A stretch of DNA of 64,000 bases from Pseudomaricurvus alkylphenolicus (GTDB taxonomy: Bacteria > Pseudomonadota > Gammaproteobacteria > Pseudomonadales > Cellvibrionaceae): contig NZ_JAAQPI010000004.1 of NCBI RefSeq assembly GCF_011683955.1, positions 62,001-126,000 on the forward strand. The letters are read 5' to 3'. A model generated the notes under the pieces. It did not search any database, was not told where the DNA came from, and worked only from the letters and a program-made list of their open reading frames with translations. A program made the translations under genes and the position numbers. Below, one piece after another: positions 24,440-34,051 of the stretch. Numbering within the stretch: the first letter of the stretch is position 1; every line of letters starts with the position of its first letter.

Positions 24440-25549
24440 TTGCACAACGAAAGTAAATTCAGGACGTACATACTTCTACTCTTTGTCGTGTTAATTCCCT
24501 TGGAACTCATGGCGGCAAAACCCATGCGGGTGGTGTTTATCAATCCCGGCCACGCAGACATGAATAACCCCACTGGCCAGTTCTGGCCCGAGGCCAGTCG
24601 CTTTGCGAGTGCCGTCGCCGGCAACCTGAATATCAACCTGGAAATACTGCACGCCAATCGCGACCATATTCGCATGCGCAATATGGTCAGAGAGGTATTG
24701 GAGAGGGACACCAAACCTCACTACCTGTTATTGGTCAATGAGCGCTTTGCTCTCTCGCCCTTGTTTGAGGAAATTGACAAGGCGGAGATTCCCTTCTTTC
24801 TAGCTTTTAACCATTACAGCAAGCAACTGTCGAGAGCCCAACCACAACCCCGAGTGCAACACCGCTATTGGTTGGGCGCGCTGGTTCCCGACAATGTCTA
24901 TGCTGGCTACCGACTCGCACAGATCCTGATCGAGAATTCGAATCGAACGCCGGCGCATATACTCGCCTACAGTGGCGATACTGTCACTTCTGCCTCACTG
25001 CTGCGGATTCGCGGTTTGCATCGGGCGCTGAGCGAATATCCGGATGCCCGACTGACTCGACTGGTCCCCGGCGAGTGGCGTTATGATATTCCCGAAAAAC
25101 GCACCGGCGAATTTTTAAAGCGCTATCCAGACATTAATCGGATCTGGGCCGCCAACGGTGCCATGGGGCTCGGTGCGATAATGAGCACGGAAAAAAGCAA
25201 TGCTATGTCACGGGTAAGAATTGCCAGTATTAACTGGGATGCCGAAGAAATCACCGCGCTGGAACAACGACGCTTGTATGCGTCGGTGGGTGGACACTTT
25301 ATGACGGCGGGATGGAGTTTGATTATGCTGTATGACTATCATCACGGACGTGATTTCATCAATGATGGCGGCGCTTACCAGCAACGCAAGATCTTTGAAG
25401 CTCTGACCCGGGACACGATCAAAGACTATTTGCCGGTTGTTCGCACTCGGGATTGGGCGTCGCAGAGCTTTAAGTCTCTCACCAAAACGCACAACCCCGA
25501 ACGGACAAAGTATCAGTTTAATCTAAGCACCTTGCTTGCGAATCAATAG
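24440..25549 (+). CDS. Periplasmic substrate-binding protein (sugar-type fold)
   Basis: A 369-residue exported protein. A hydrophobic stretch at 10-24 (YILLLFVVLIPLELMAA) acts as signal peptide. The remainder is a type I periplasmic-binding fold: MRVVFINPGHADMNNPTGQFW, a ligand-pocket segment AHILAYSGDTVTSASLLRIRG, NRIWAANGAMGLGA and IASINWDAEE. It begins at TTG 24440 with GGAG about 12 bases upstream; no ATG precedes the signal peptide. No ABC permease is near, so it may be a sensor partner rather than a transporter part. Convergent with the citrate-synthase homologue, 11 bp apart. Confidence 0.75.
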   Translation: MHNESKFRTYILLLFVVLIPLELMAAKPMRVVFINPGHADMNNPTGQFWPEASRFASAVAGNLNINLEILHANRDHIRMRNMVREVLERDTKPHYLLLVNERFALSPLFEEIDKAEIPFFLAFNHYSKQLSRAQPQPRVQHRYWLGALVPDNVYAGYRLAQILIENSNRTPAHILAYSGDTVTSASLLRIRGLHRALSEYPDARLTRLVPGEWRYDIPEKRTGEFLKRYPDINRIWAANGAMGLGAIMSTEKSNAMSRVRIASINWDAEEITALEQRRLYASVGGHFMTAGWSLIMLYDYHHGRDFINDGGAYQQRKIFEALTRDTIKDYLPVVRTRDWASQSFKSLTKTHNPERTKYQFNLSTLLANQ

Positions 25550-25560
25550 CAAGCAGGGGT

Positions 25561-26682
25561 CTAAGCGCCGACATACTCTGCCTTGGGTCTGATCAGACGA
25601 GGCGCCTGCTGGAATTCCAGAAAGTGGGCAACGTATCCATACACTCTGGCCATTGCAAACAGCGCGGTAAAGAAGTCAGAAGGAACGCCCAGAGAATAAA
25701 ACACAGCACCCTTGTAGAATTCCACATTGGCCCAGATCTCTTTGTCCTTTTTGGCGAATTCCTGCTGGCAGACCGCTTCCACTTCGCAGAGCACATCCAC
25801 AAGTTGTTTCGCCTCACCGCTTTTGCACTGCTGTTGAGCCAGCGGCTTCAATACTTTCGCACGCGGGTCTACCGTGCGGTATTCGCGATGGCCCATGCCC
25901 ATGATTTTGGTTTTCGATTGCAGACAGTCTTGAACATAGGCCTCCACATTATCGACGCTGCCGATGGAGTGTGCCATCTCCAGCGCCGCCTGGTCGGCAC
26001 CGCCATGAAGGCTGCCGTAAAGCGCCCCTATGGAGGCCGCAATAACGGATTGCACCGGTGACTGAGTACTGGACACCACGCGACCGGCAAAGGTACCGGC
26101 ATTAAAACCATGTTCCAACTGCAGGATCTGAGTCACCTCCAACAGGCGAATCTGGTCTGCGCTGGGAGCCTCGCCGCTGAACATCTGCAGAAAATTGCCA
26201 TGTAGAGACTGGCCGTGAGGGTAGCTGATGACAGAACCTTGAGTTCTGAGTTGATGCCAATTGGCAATCAGGCTGGGAATTTTGGCTGCGATAATCAAAC
26301 CGGCCACGGCCTGGGGATTGTCGCTGGGCAATTCGATGTTTTGGACAGTTGTCGCTGCCTGGGGCTCAAGAGAAAGTGCCGGCACCATGCTTTGCAACAT
26401 CAGCATGGGATGAAGGTCACGAGGTAATTGCTGCAGTATTGCCAGCTCCGCTGGGTTGAGCTGCCCCTGTGTTACCAGCCAGGGCTCCAATTGCTGCCAG
26501 CGTGTGTCTGAGTCGTCGCTCTCTCCAAACAATACCCACCAGGCTACCTTTGCAAACGGCCAGTCCGTCAAGGTGGCTATATCCACACCCCGGTAGCTGA
26601 GTTCACCCTGCTCGCCATTGACGTGGGAGACCCGGGTCTCACCTACCACTACCCCTTCTAAGCCGATATTGATCGAGGTCAT
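25561..26682 (-). CDS. Citrate synthase / 2-methylcitrate synthase family enzyme
   Basis: A 373-residue short-form citrate synthase. Condenses acetyl-CoA or propionyl-CoA with oxaloacetate. Active-site regions: LYGSLHGGADQAA (first His), GMGHREYRTVDPRA (second His) and GVPSDFFTALFAMAR with the Asp, plus C-terminal RLIRPKAEYVG. LEHGFNAGTF corresponds to the usual HxFNASTF segment with Gly for Ser. AGGAGAAG precedes ATG 26682. It is isolated from TCA or prp genes and divergent from its own LysR regulator, suggesting conditional use, e.g. clearing acetyl- or propionyl-CoA from catabolism. Sequence by eye cannot separate the two activities. Confidence 0.87.
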   Translation of the reverse strand: MTSINIGLEGVVVGETRVSHVNGEQGELSYRGVDIATLTDWPFAKVAWWVLFGESDDSDTRWQQLEPWLVTQGQLNPAELAILQQLPRDLHPMLMLQSMVPALSLEPQAATTVQNIELPSDNPQAVAGLIIAAKIPSLIANWHQLRTQGSVISYPHGQSLHGNFLQMFSGEAPSADQIRLLEVTQILQLEHGFNAGTFAGRVVSSTQSPVQSVIAASIGALYGSLHGGADQAALEMAHSIGSVDNVEAYVQDCLQSKTKIMGMGHREYRTVDPRAKVLKPLAQQQCKSGEAKQLVDVLCEVEAVCQQEFAKKDKEIWANVEFYKGAVFYSLGVPSDFFTALFAMARVYGYVAHFLEFQQAPRLIRPKAEYVGA

Positions 26683-26831
26683 CTATTCTTCTCCTGCTGT
26701 CATTCGCGGGCCAGTCTAGCTGGCAATCTTCTATCACTATAGTTAAACTTTCTCATTGTTTGATTAGCTGTACTTATCGCCCCCGCAGGCGCCGAGTGAC
26801 GGGGGTTTGACGAAATCAAGGGGGTGAATCC

Positions 26832-27716
26832 ATGAGACTGGAGAACGCAGAAGTCCGAATTTTTCGAACTGTGGTGGAATCCGGCGGCTTCCGACGAGCC
26901 GCCGAAGTACTGAACTTGACCCAATCTGCGGTCAGCCAATCCGTCAAACAGTTGGAAAACAAGCTGGATGTGGAGCTTATACAGCGGGGGCCACCGGTAA
27001 CGGTTACCGATGCCGGACGGCGACTTTTAAAATACGCTCACGACGCCCATCGGGAAGAGCAGAGCGTGCTGGAAGATATCGAACGGATACGCGAAGGTGA
27101 AGAAGAGCTGCTGTCCCTGGCTATGGACAGCCTGATCAATCGACTCTATGCGCCAGAGCTGTTTCCGCAATTTTGTCGGCGCTGGCCGAGGGTCAAGTTG
27201 AAAGTAGCGGAGATGCCGAGCCGAACTATTATCTATTCGGTATTGTCAGGTCAGTTCGAGTTGGGCCTCGGCCCCTTTCAGACCCGCATGGAGACCTTCG
27301 AGACTGTTCCCCTGTTTGAAGAAAAACGGGTGTTAGTGGTCAGCCCCAACTGCCCTTTGTTTGATGATATCCGCAGAGATCCGCAGAACGCGCTCAAGCG
27401 ATTACCCATGATTGTTTCCTCTCTCGACGAACCGCAGCAACGCCCTGCCAGTTCCAAATTGCGCGACCGTTTTTCTACCGTTTGGGAAATATCCAGTCTG
27501 AATTTGCGGCTGAGTTTACTGGGACGGGGACTGGGAACCGGATATATCAGCGAAACGGCGCTGACTCAACTGCCCCAGTGTCGGGACCTGGTCTCATTGG
27601 AAGAGTTGAGTGGCGGCAGTATTTATCGTCAGGTGGGGATTTATTACAAAAAAGGCCGGGACTTGAGCCATACCGCCAGAGATATAGTGGAACTGTGTCG
27701 AGGGTATCGATTCTAG
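26832..27716 (+). CDS. LysR-family regulator
   Basis: A 294-residue LysR regulator: winged helix at about 1-65 (FRTVVESGGFRRAAEVLNLTQSAVSQSVKQLE) and an effector domain from about 90. GGGGGTGA precedes ATG 26832. Divergent from the citrate-synthase homologue across 149 bp, so it most likely controls that gene. No clear T-N11-A box stands out to me. Confidence 0.9.
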   Translation: MRLENAEVRIFRTVVESGGFRRAAEVLNLTQSAVSQSVKQLENKLDVELIQRGPPVTVTDAGRRLLKYAHDAHREEQSVLEDIERIREGEEELLSLAMDSLINRLYAPELFPQFCRRWPRVKLKVAEMPSRTIIYSVLSGQFELGLGPFQTRMETFETVPLFEEKRVLVVSPNCPLFDDIRRDPQNALKRLPMIVSSLDEPQQRPASSKLRDRFSTVWEISSLNLRLSLLGRGLGTGYISETALTQLPQCRDLVSLEELSGGSIYRQVGIYYKKGRDLSHTARDIVELCRGYRF

Positions 27717-27818
27717 AATTTACCGAACAAGGACACCCAAGCTTGTCTTGAATCCCAGGTGAGCTTTTCTATACTGAAAGCCACACGCAACGAATATCCT
27801 CTTATTCGGTAAATGAAC

Positions 27819-27850
27819 GAGGGAGGTGTTATAAATCGAGCCTCCCTTAT
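27819..27850 (+). terminator. Terminator-like hairpin after LysR
   Basis: GGGAGG (27821-27826) pairs with CCTCCC (27841-27846), followed by TTATTTCAATTTT. It lies 105 bp after the LysR stop and 80 bp before the sensor gene. Confidence 0.4.
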
Positions 27851-27925
27851 TTCAATTTTGGTTATCAGGCGCTCAGGCGGCGAAATGGACATCCATCCCG
27901 GGAGCTGATCTACGCCGGAGAGTGC

Positions 27926-30900
27926 ATGAGCCAAGGTAACTGTCCTCAACCCAGCTTTGCAGGACTGGCTCAAGTTCTGATACTCCTGCTACTATTTCGC
28001 ATCCCTCTCAGCACTGCCGCGATTCCCACCGAGTTGCGCTTTGATCACCTGTCCATTGAGGACGGTCTTTCCCAAATTTCCATTACCAGCATTCTGCAGG
28101 ACCAATATGGTTTTATGTGGTTCGGCACCCAGAATGGGCTCAATCGTTACGACGGCTATGAATTTCAGGTGTTCAAGCGGGACCGCCAACGCCCCGATGA
28201 AACGCTTACGGGTAATTTCATCCAGTGCCTCAGTGAAGACCCCTATGACGGCAACATCTGGATCGGCACATTTACAGGGGGTGTCAGTCGATTTAACCCC
28301 AAGGACGAGAGTTTCCGGAATTATCGACACGATCCGGATGATCAACACAGCCTCTCCAACAATATTGTGCGCTCAATTTATGTGGATCCATTGCACCAGG
28401 TTTGGGTGGGCGGTCGTGGCGGTCTCGATCGATTGGATCGAAGCAGTGATCGTTTTGAGCGCATTCAAATCTCAGAAGCTCAGAATATACATGTCAGAGA
28501 TATCACGGGGGCGGATGACGGATCTATATGGATCGCCACCAACCTTGGCGTATTTTTCAAGGCACCGGGTACCGATGAATTCCTCCCGCTATCTCTCGGC
28601 ACCCTGCCGCAGACTACCGAGATCAACACCCTATTGCGTGACCGTGATAATAATCTGTGGGTTGGCACAGAACGCAAAGGCTTGCTGAGAGTCAGTGCAA
28701 ACGGGCAGGATGTCCGCCACTTCCGTCACAGGGAGGAGCGTCCGAACAGTCTGTCTCACAGCTCCATTATCGATCTGATGGAAGACCGGGATGGAAAGAT
28801 CTGGGTGGGAACCAACGGTGGCCTGAACCTGTTGATGGAGGTCGACAGCGGCAGCTTCCTTCACTATAAGGTGGACAGCAGCAATCCTTTCAGTTTGTCT
28901 GAAAACCTGATCTCGTACCTGCATGAAGATCGGGCGGGCATTGTCTGGGTCGGAACCTGGGCAGCCGGCATTAACTATTTTGATTCGAGTAAAGTCCAGT
29001 TTGCCACTATCACCGCAGACGACGAACGGGGATCCACCGGACTTATTGCCGGTGAAGACGGGCGTATCTGGTTCGGCAGTTTCAGTGGCCTGCATTACCT
29101 CACTCAAGATTTCACGGCCGCCGCTGCCATCAAACATAACCCTGAAGTGGAGAACGCCGCTCTGCGCGACCGCCTTGGGGGAATTGACTATAGCGCCTAT
29201 GAACCACTGATATGGGTTGCCACCCGACAAGGGCTCAGTCGCTACCGCATCGACGCCCCCTGGATTGAACCCGTTGCTCTGGAAAACACTCGGGTTTACT
29301 GGGTACTGGAGGATATGGATGGCAGTGTCTGGGCAGGCACCTATAGCAAGGGGCTTTATCGCCTGGACCGCGATAGCTTTGAAATTCTGCAGCACTACCC
29401 CATGTCTCATGTTGCCTATCTTTGGCAGGACACGCCCGGGGAGTTATGGGTGGCCACCACCAGTGGTCTCTACTGGCTCCAGACCCAATCCGGTGAAAAA
29501 GCCCATTATCAGCACCAGCAAGGTGTCGAGGATGGACTCAGTTACCGCACAGCCACCTGGATCTCCCGCGACAAACAGAAGCGCTACTGGGTAGGAACCC
29601 AGGGCGGAGGCTTCAGTCAGATGATTCTGGAAGACGATGATCCCCGCAAAGCACGCTTTCTTACTTACAATACGGCTAACGGACTGGAGGCCGATGCGGT
29701 CGGAGCTATTGTCGACGATGAACGCAACAATCTCTGGATCAGTACCACAGCCGGGGTCAGCAAGTTCAACGTCGCTGACCGAGAGTTCAGTAACTTCGGA
29801 TACCCGGAGGGTGCCCTGCAAGGGGGATATTTTGTTGGCTCCGCAGCCAAAGACCGCTCCGGCAATATTTACTTTGGCGGCCCTGCGGGACTCACCGCGT
29901 TTGAACCGGCGTCCATCCAACTGAGTGATTACGCGCCGCCAGTCAGAATCACAGCCTTCAGAATGTTTAATCAGGAAGTGAACCTGACTCAAACCACGGG
30001 CTACTCGCTGCTGAATCGACCCATCTTTATGCAGGACAAGCTCCACCTGAACTATGAACAGTCTTTCTTTTCCTTTGATTTTGCAGCGCTGCACTTTTCG
30101 GCACCGGACAAAAACCGCTATGCCTATAAGCTCGAAGGATTTGATCGTGATTGGAACTATGTTAACGCTGACCGGCGCTTTGCCAGCTACACCAACCTCG
30201 ACCCGGGTCATTATCGCTTTGCGGTAAGAGGGACCAACAAGGACGGCGTATGGAGTGATCACCAAGCCAGCCTGGAAATCATTGTCCATCCCCCCTGGTG
30301 GCAAACCTACTGGGCCAGAGGCATCGGAATAACTGCCGCTGTCATAGGGCTATATGCCCTTTATTACTGGCGTGTGCGAATGCTCAAGTATCGCTCGCTG
30401 GAACTGGCCAGGAAAGTATCCCTGCAAACCCGGGAATTGCGGGAGGCAAACCGAAGGTTGGAGGTGCTGTCCAATACCGACGACCTCACCGGGCTGTTCA
30501 ATCGAAGGGCATTTCTGGAACAGGCTGAGCGGGAGTACGAACGCTTTCAACGCCACAACACGGTATTCAGCATTGTGCTGCTGGATGTGGACCACTTTAA
30601 AACCCTCAATGACACCCATGGCCACGCCTGTGGTGATTCAGTACTGGTTCATCTTGCCAACCTATTGCAAAGTGCACTGCGTACGGGAGATGTTCTGGCA
30701 CGTTGGGGTGGTGAAGAGTTTATCGTGCTGCTGCCAAATACAGAACTGGAAGGCGGACGCAAGGCGGCAGAAAAAATGCGTGAGCTGCTGAACACCAACC
30801 CGTTTGCGTACGGCAATTTAACACTACCGGTTACTCTGACTGCTGGCGTAGCCTGCATACATCGCCAGGAGGATATCAATAATTGCATTCACCGTTCCGA

Positions 30901-30976
30901 CAACGCCCTCTACCGAGGCAAGGCAAGCGGACGCGATCAAGTCTGCATTGAGCCGAATCCGACAGAAATCAGCTGA
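27926..30976 (+). CDS. Beta-propeller sensor diguanylate cyclase (Reg_prop-Y_Y_Y-TM-GGDEF)
   Basis: A 1016-residue one-piece sensor. Signal/anchor at about 12-32. From about 40 to 665, some 14 Reg_prop blades with W(V/I)GTxxGLxR(Y/F) cores (GFMWFGTQNGLNRYDG, KIWVGTNGGLNLL and others), enough for two seven-bladed periplasmic propellers. A Y_Y_Y domain (about 700-790; YAYKLEGFDRDW), one membrane helix (about 795-815), a coiled-coil linker and a GGDEF domain from about 850. The signature is WGGEEF with RTGD five residues before it, i.e. intact active and inhibitory sites for c-di-GMP synthesis. ATG 27926 has GGAG five bases upstream. It is convergent with TonB receptor 3. It would couple a periplasmic, perhaps glycan, signal to c-di-GMP. 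Confidence 0.93.
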   Translation: MSQGNCPQPSFAGLAQVLILLLLFRIPLSTAAIPTELRFDHLSIEDGLSQISITSILQDQYGFMWFGTQNGLNRYDGYEFQVFKRDRQRPDETLTGNFIQCLSEDPYDGNIWIGTFTGGVSRFNPKDESFRNYRHDPDDQHSLSNNIVRSIYVDPLHQVWVGGRGGLDRLDRSSDRFERIQISEAQNIHVRDITGADDGSIWIATNLGVFFKAPGTDEFLPLSLGTLPQTTEINTLLRDRDNNLWVGTERKGLLRVSANGQDVRHFRHREERPNSLSHSSIIDLMEDRDGKIWVGTNGGLNLLMEVDSGSFLHYKVDSSNPFSLSENLISYLHEDRAGIVWVGTWAAGINYFDSSKVQFATITADDERGSTGLIAGEDGRIWFGSFSGLHYLTQDFTAAAAIKHNPEVENAALRDRLGGIDYSAYEPLIWVATRQGLSRYRIDAPWIEPVALENTRVYWVLEDMDGSVWAGTYSKGLYRLDRDSFEILQHYPMSHVAYLWQDTPGELWVATTSGLYWLQTQSGEKAHYQHQQGVEDGLSYRTATWISRDKQKRYWVGTQGGGFSQMILEDDDPRKARFLTYNTANGLEADAVGAIVDDERNNLWISTTAGVSKFNVADREFSNFGYPEGALQGGYFVGSAAKDRSGNIYFGGPAGLTAFEPASIQLSDYAPPVRITAFRMFNQEVNLTQTTGYSLLNRPIFMQDKLHLNYEQSFFSFDFAALHFSAPDKNRYAYKLEGFDRDWNYVNADRRFASYTNLDPGHYRFAVRGTNKDGVWSDHQASLEIIVHPPWWQTYWARGIGITAAVIGLYALYYWRVRMLKYRSLELARKVSLQTRELREANRRLEVLSNTDDLTGLFNRRAFLEQAEREYERFQRHNTVFSIVLLDVDHFKTLNDTHGHACGDSVLVHLANLLQSALRTGDVLARWGGEEFIVLLPNTELEGGRKAAEKMRELLNTNPFAYGNLTLPVTLTAGVACIHRQEDINNCIHRSDNALYRGKASGRDQVCIEPNPTEIS

Positions 30977-31003
30977 GGGGTAGCGAGTGAGTCAGTCCCG
31001 TCA

Positions 31004-33211
31004 TCATCGTTCGTAGGCAAGTGAAAACATCACGCGTCGACCATGGGCCGGATAGTCCTCAGGAATACTACCGTTGCTCGGAAACTCATAAGTTTCGTCC
31101 AGGATGTTCTTCAGGTGAACGTTGAAGCGCCAAGGAGACAGACTGCGGTTCTGGAGTGTAAGATCCAGTGTTTGGTAATTGTCCAGTACCGGACGTGGAT
31201 CACCCTCACTTCGATGGCGATCAATCACCGTTTGATACTGCGCATTCAGACCCCATTTCGGCTTAAAGCTCCAGCGAAAGCCCGCATCGATTTTGTGCCT
31301 GGGTACGAAGGGCTGCTGCACACCGCTGTTGCGCTCTACGGTATCCTGGTAACTATAACTCAGTGACAGTTTCATCTCGCTGACGGGCAAATAGCTCAGT
31401 TCCAATTCCAGTCCTTTGCCCTCCAGTTCAAGCGCATTCTGCGCCACACTGCCTCGGGTTTCAGGGTCGATGACGAATTCGATCATGTCATCAGCGAAAA
31501 AATGGTATAGGCTGAGACGGTAAAACTGCTGCTCCCCTTTTTGATAGCTAAAGGACAGTTCGGTCGTGTCTATAGTCTCCGCGTCAAGCGAGGGATTACC
31601 CACAGCCACTGGATTGTTCTTGGCTTCTAACTCACTGAATGCCGGTGCTCTAAAGGCTCTGGCATAGAGTAGCTTGGAGGTCAGTTCAGGGGTCATCTGC
31701 CAAACCAGACTGATTCTCGGATTAAGAGTACTTCCGAAATCTGAGAAGTGGTCGTACCGAAGACCGGTAGTCAGGGTCCAATGTCGCGAGACATTCCAGA
31801 TATCCTGTACCAGGGCATAGCCCGCACGCCGGCGAACGTCATCAATATAAATATATTCTGTTCCTTCCACATCAGTCAGTGCACCATCGACTGAAAAGGG
31901 ATTAGGTGCGTCGCCAAGTGTTGCTCGGTCGAGAATCCCTGGGCCGAAATTTTTGGTTTCAACGCTCTCCAGCTCTTCGGTGCGCCAGCCCAGCGCAACA
32001 CGCCATTGATGGTCGACCATATGATCATAACTTATCGACAAATCGACACTGGTGGAGCGGTCATCAGAGCCGGGATTGCCAATGACTCCTTCAGGAAAAG
32101 ATGTGACGCAGCCTTGCTGTGGAATATTGACGGATATACAGCCTTCTCCGTTGTGAGGTCGAAACAGATTGCCGTCATCCCCTATCGGTATCAGAGCTCC
32201 GGGCGGAAACAGACTGAATTTCGTGCGATCTCTGGTAAAGTATTGACTCACACTGAGTTGCAGCGGCCAGCCGGGTATCAGTGTTTCACTCTGGTAAGTC
32301 AAGCTGGCCGAAAGGCGGTCGTAATCGTCTTCTCCTTGCGGATCAATGACTTGAGCAGCACCCGCACCCACTCCCTTGTCACGAAAATGATAGCCGTCAA
32401 TCTCCAGTGCCCAATGGGGGCTGTCAATATAAAAACCGTACGCCAGCGATTCCAGACGGTCTTCAAGAATTGCGGGAGTCCTGCTGGCCGTCGTCGAGAA
32501 CGCTTGATCCAGTGTGGACTGCAAGTCGTGATTGATCACCCGCTCATCATCAGAATCGCGCTTGAAGTACTCCAGATATCCTCTGTATTCAACAGTCTGA
32601 TGCAAGCTCGACCAGTTTCCCCAGATGCCTCTGGACTGATTGCTGCCCAATATAACGCCTGCGCCGGCTCCGGGGTCTGCACCAGGGGAGTGAGTGATAA
32701 TATTGACCACTCCTGCAAAGGCATCGGCACCGTGAAGCGCCGAACCGGGGCCACGAATAATTTCGATTCGCTCTACACCCTTGAGAGTCAGGTGCGACAA
32801 TTTATTCAGAGACATGGTATACAAAGACGACTGCAGGCGCCGTCCGTTCAGCATAAACAGCACCTGCGCGTTCTGGCCTGTATATATGCCACGAATGGCA
32901 AAAACAGGATTCATTCGATTCAGAGTTGAGGGCAGAACGTTGAATCCGGGAACCGTTTGCAGAACCTCCGGCAGGGTAATAGCACCCATTGCCTCTATAT
33001 CCGCCGCCGTTATCACCGAAACCACCGAGGGGGCCTGTATAACGGTAACCGGGGTGACTGAGGCCACCTTGACCTCCAGCAACTCACCCAGTGACAGGGC
33101 AAACAGGTCCCGCCTGGCCGTTGCGTTTTCAGAGCTCACAGCTTCTACAGCACCCAAAGTGCCAAAACCACCTAGGATCAGCAGACCGGGAACCAGCACG
33201 GATTTAACCAT
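31004..33211 (-). CDS. TonB-dependent receptor 3
   Basis: A 735-residue outer-membrane receptor. Signal peptide about 1-22, then SLGELLEVKVASVTPV, an N-terminal motif of a receptor subgroup whose TonB box is replaced by an S-L-x-E-L-L stretch. Plug with IEIIRGPGSALHGADAFAG and barrel with RISLVWQMTPELTSKLLYARAFRAP. The last residues are SLAYER, i.e. not the usual terminal aromatic, so barrel assembly signals may lie one strand earlier. Convergent with the propeller-GGDEF gene (27 bp gap) and followed upstream by the methyltransferase, 54 bp away. The ligand is unknown. Confidence 0.9.
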   Translation of the reverse strand: MVKSVLVPGLLILGGFGTLGAVEAVSSENATARRDLFALSLGELLEVKVASVTPVTVIQAPSVVSVITAADIEAMGAITLPEVLQTVPGFNVLPSTLNRMNPVFAIRGIYTGQNAQVLFMLNGRRLQSSLYTMSLNKLSHLTLKGVERIEIIRGPGSALHGADAFAGVVNIITHSPGADPGAGAGVILGSNQSRGIWGNWSSLHQTVEYRGYLEYFKRDSDDERVINHDLQSTLDQAFSTTASRTPAILEDRLESLAYGFYIDSPHWALEIDGYHFRDKGVGAGAAQVIDPQGEDDYDRLSASLTYQSETLIPGWPLQLSVSQYFTRDRTKFSLFPPGALIPIGDDGNLFRPHNGEGCISVNIPQQGCVTSFPEGVIGNPGSDDRSTSVDLSISYDHMVDHQWRVALGWRTEELESVETKNFGPGILDRATLGDAPNPFSVDGALTDVEGTEYIYIDDVRRRAGYALVQDIWNVSRHWTLTTGLRYDHFSDFGSTLNPRISLVWQMTPELTSKLLYARAFRAPAFSELEAKNNPVAVGNPSLDAETIDTTELSFSYQKGEQQFYRLSLYHFFADDMIEFVIDPETRGSVAQNALELEGKGLELELSYLPVSEMKLSLSYSYQDTVERNSGVQQPFVPRHKIDAGFRWSFKPKWGLNAQYQTVIDRHRSEGDPRPVLDNYQTLDLTLQNRSLSPWRFNVHLKNILDETYEFPSNGSIPEDYPAHGRRVMFSLAYER

Positions 33212-33265
33212 GGGGATTCTCTACGCAAACATATATGGAAAAGGTAGCACCAAAATGTGCCGACG

Positions 33266-34051
33266 TCAGGTAGACGGGAGTCGGACCATCCGTTGCAGGA
33301 GAAGCTCCAGATTCAACCCAAGAGAGCGGACGGCAAAAGATCGCCTTTCCAGCTCCTGGTCAGGAGGAGGGGGTTGTCGTAATGCGTAAACCACGATGTT
33401 TTGGTTGCTGGGAATATCCGTTAAAATGGTATGTGAAAATGCACTGCGCACAGCCTGCAGCACCTTTAACATATCCTTTTCGCTGCCGGGGACCAGATTG
33501 ATCGCCATTGCTCCCCTGGGGCTCAGGCTGCGATGGCAATGTCGATAAAAGTCTTCGTCGTAGAGACAATCAGGGTGTCTCCAGCCCTCGAAAATATCGC
33601 AGAAGATCAAGTCGTAATTCTGGTTGCTATGACGGATAAGATCAGCCGCATTCTCTACTACTACCGGCCAGCCCTTGGGCAGATGGAAGTATTGCCTGGC
33701 CACGGTCAATACATTGGTATCAGACTCCACCGAAGTACAGATGGCGGCTGGTAAATGTGTGTTAATAAAACGCTCATGTGTACCCCCACCAAGACCAAGA
33801 TTAAGTATCCTCTGAGGTGTCGGATTAAAAATCAATGCCGCAAGCAAGGTTTGGGTAGAAGGCAGTAACGGCCGGGACGGATCTTCCAGATCCATCAGGC
33901 TCTGAAATGAACCGCCAACGGACTGCAACCAGCGGTAGCGCTGGAATTGGAAAACCGACAACTCGCCAATCTGGTGAATCGGCGACAGCTGGAGATCCCT
34001 GCGCTTTCGCAGGAAGGTATCCAGATCCCACATGCCCTCCTGGACGGTCAC
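33266..34051 (-). CDS. Spermidine-synthase-like methyltransferase-fold protein
   Basis: A 261-residue Rossmann-fold protein of the SpeE-like group. [15 protein letters not shown] (about 85-99) is the SAM/dcSAM loop, [15 protein letters not shown] the acidic strand-2 motif, and [11 protein letters not shown] the active-site Asp segment. The polyamine-binding residues are not all evident, so a non-polyamine function is possible. GTG 34051 overlaps the stop of the amidohydrolase gene by four bases; ATG 34033 has AGGAGG only two bases ahead and is less likely. Co-transcribed with the amidohydrolase. Confidence 0.75.
   Translation of the reverse strand: MTVQEGMWDLDTFLRKRRDLQLSPIHQIGELSVFQFQRYRWLQSVGGSFQSLMDLEDPSRPLLPSTQTLLAALIFNPTPQRILNLGLGGGTHERFINTHLPAAICTSVESDTNVLTVARQYFHLPKGWPVVVENAADLIRHSNQNYDLIFCDIFEGWRHPDCLYDEDFYRHCHRSLSPRGAMAINLVPGSEKDMLKVLQAVRSAFSHTILTDIPSNQNIVVYALRQPPPPDQELERRSFAVRSLGLNLELLLQRMVRLPST

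Noticed and set aside
30883-30898. TTGCATTC half-site like the LacI-type operator
   Set aside because: It lies inside the GGDEF coding region, the other half does not match, and no promoter follows.
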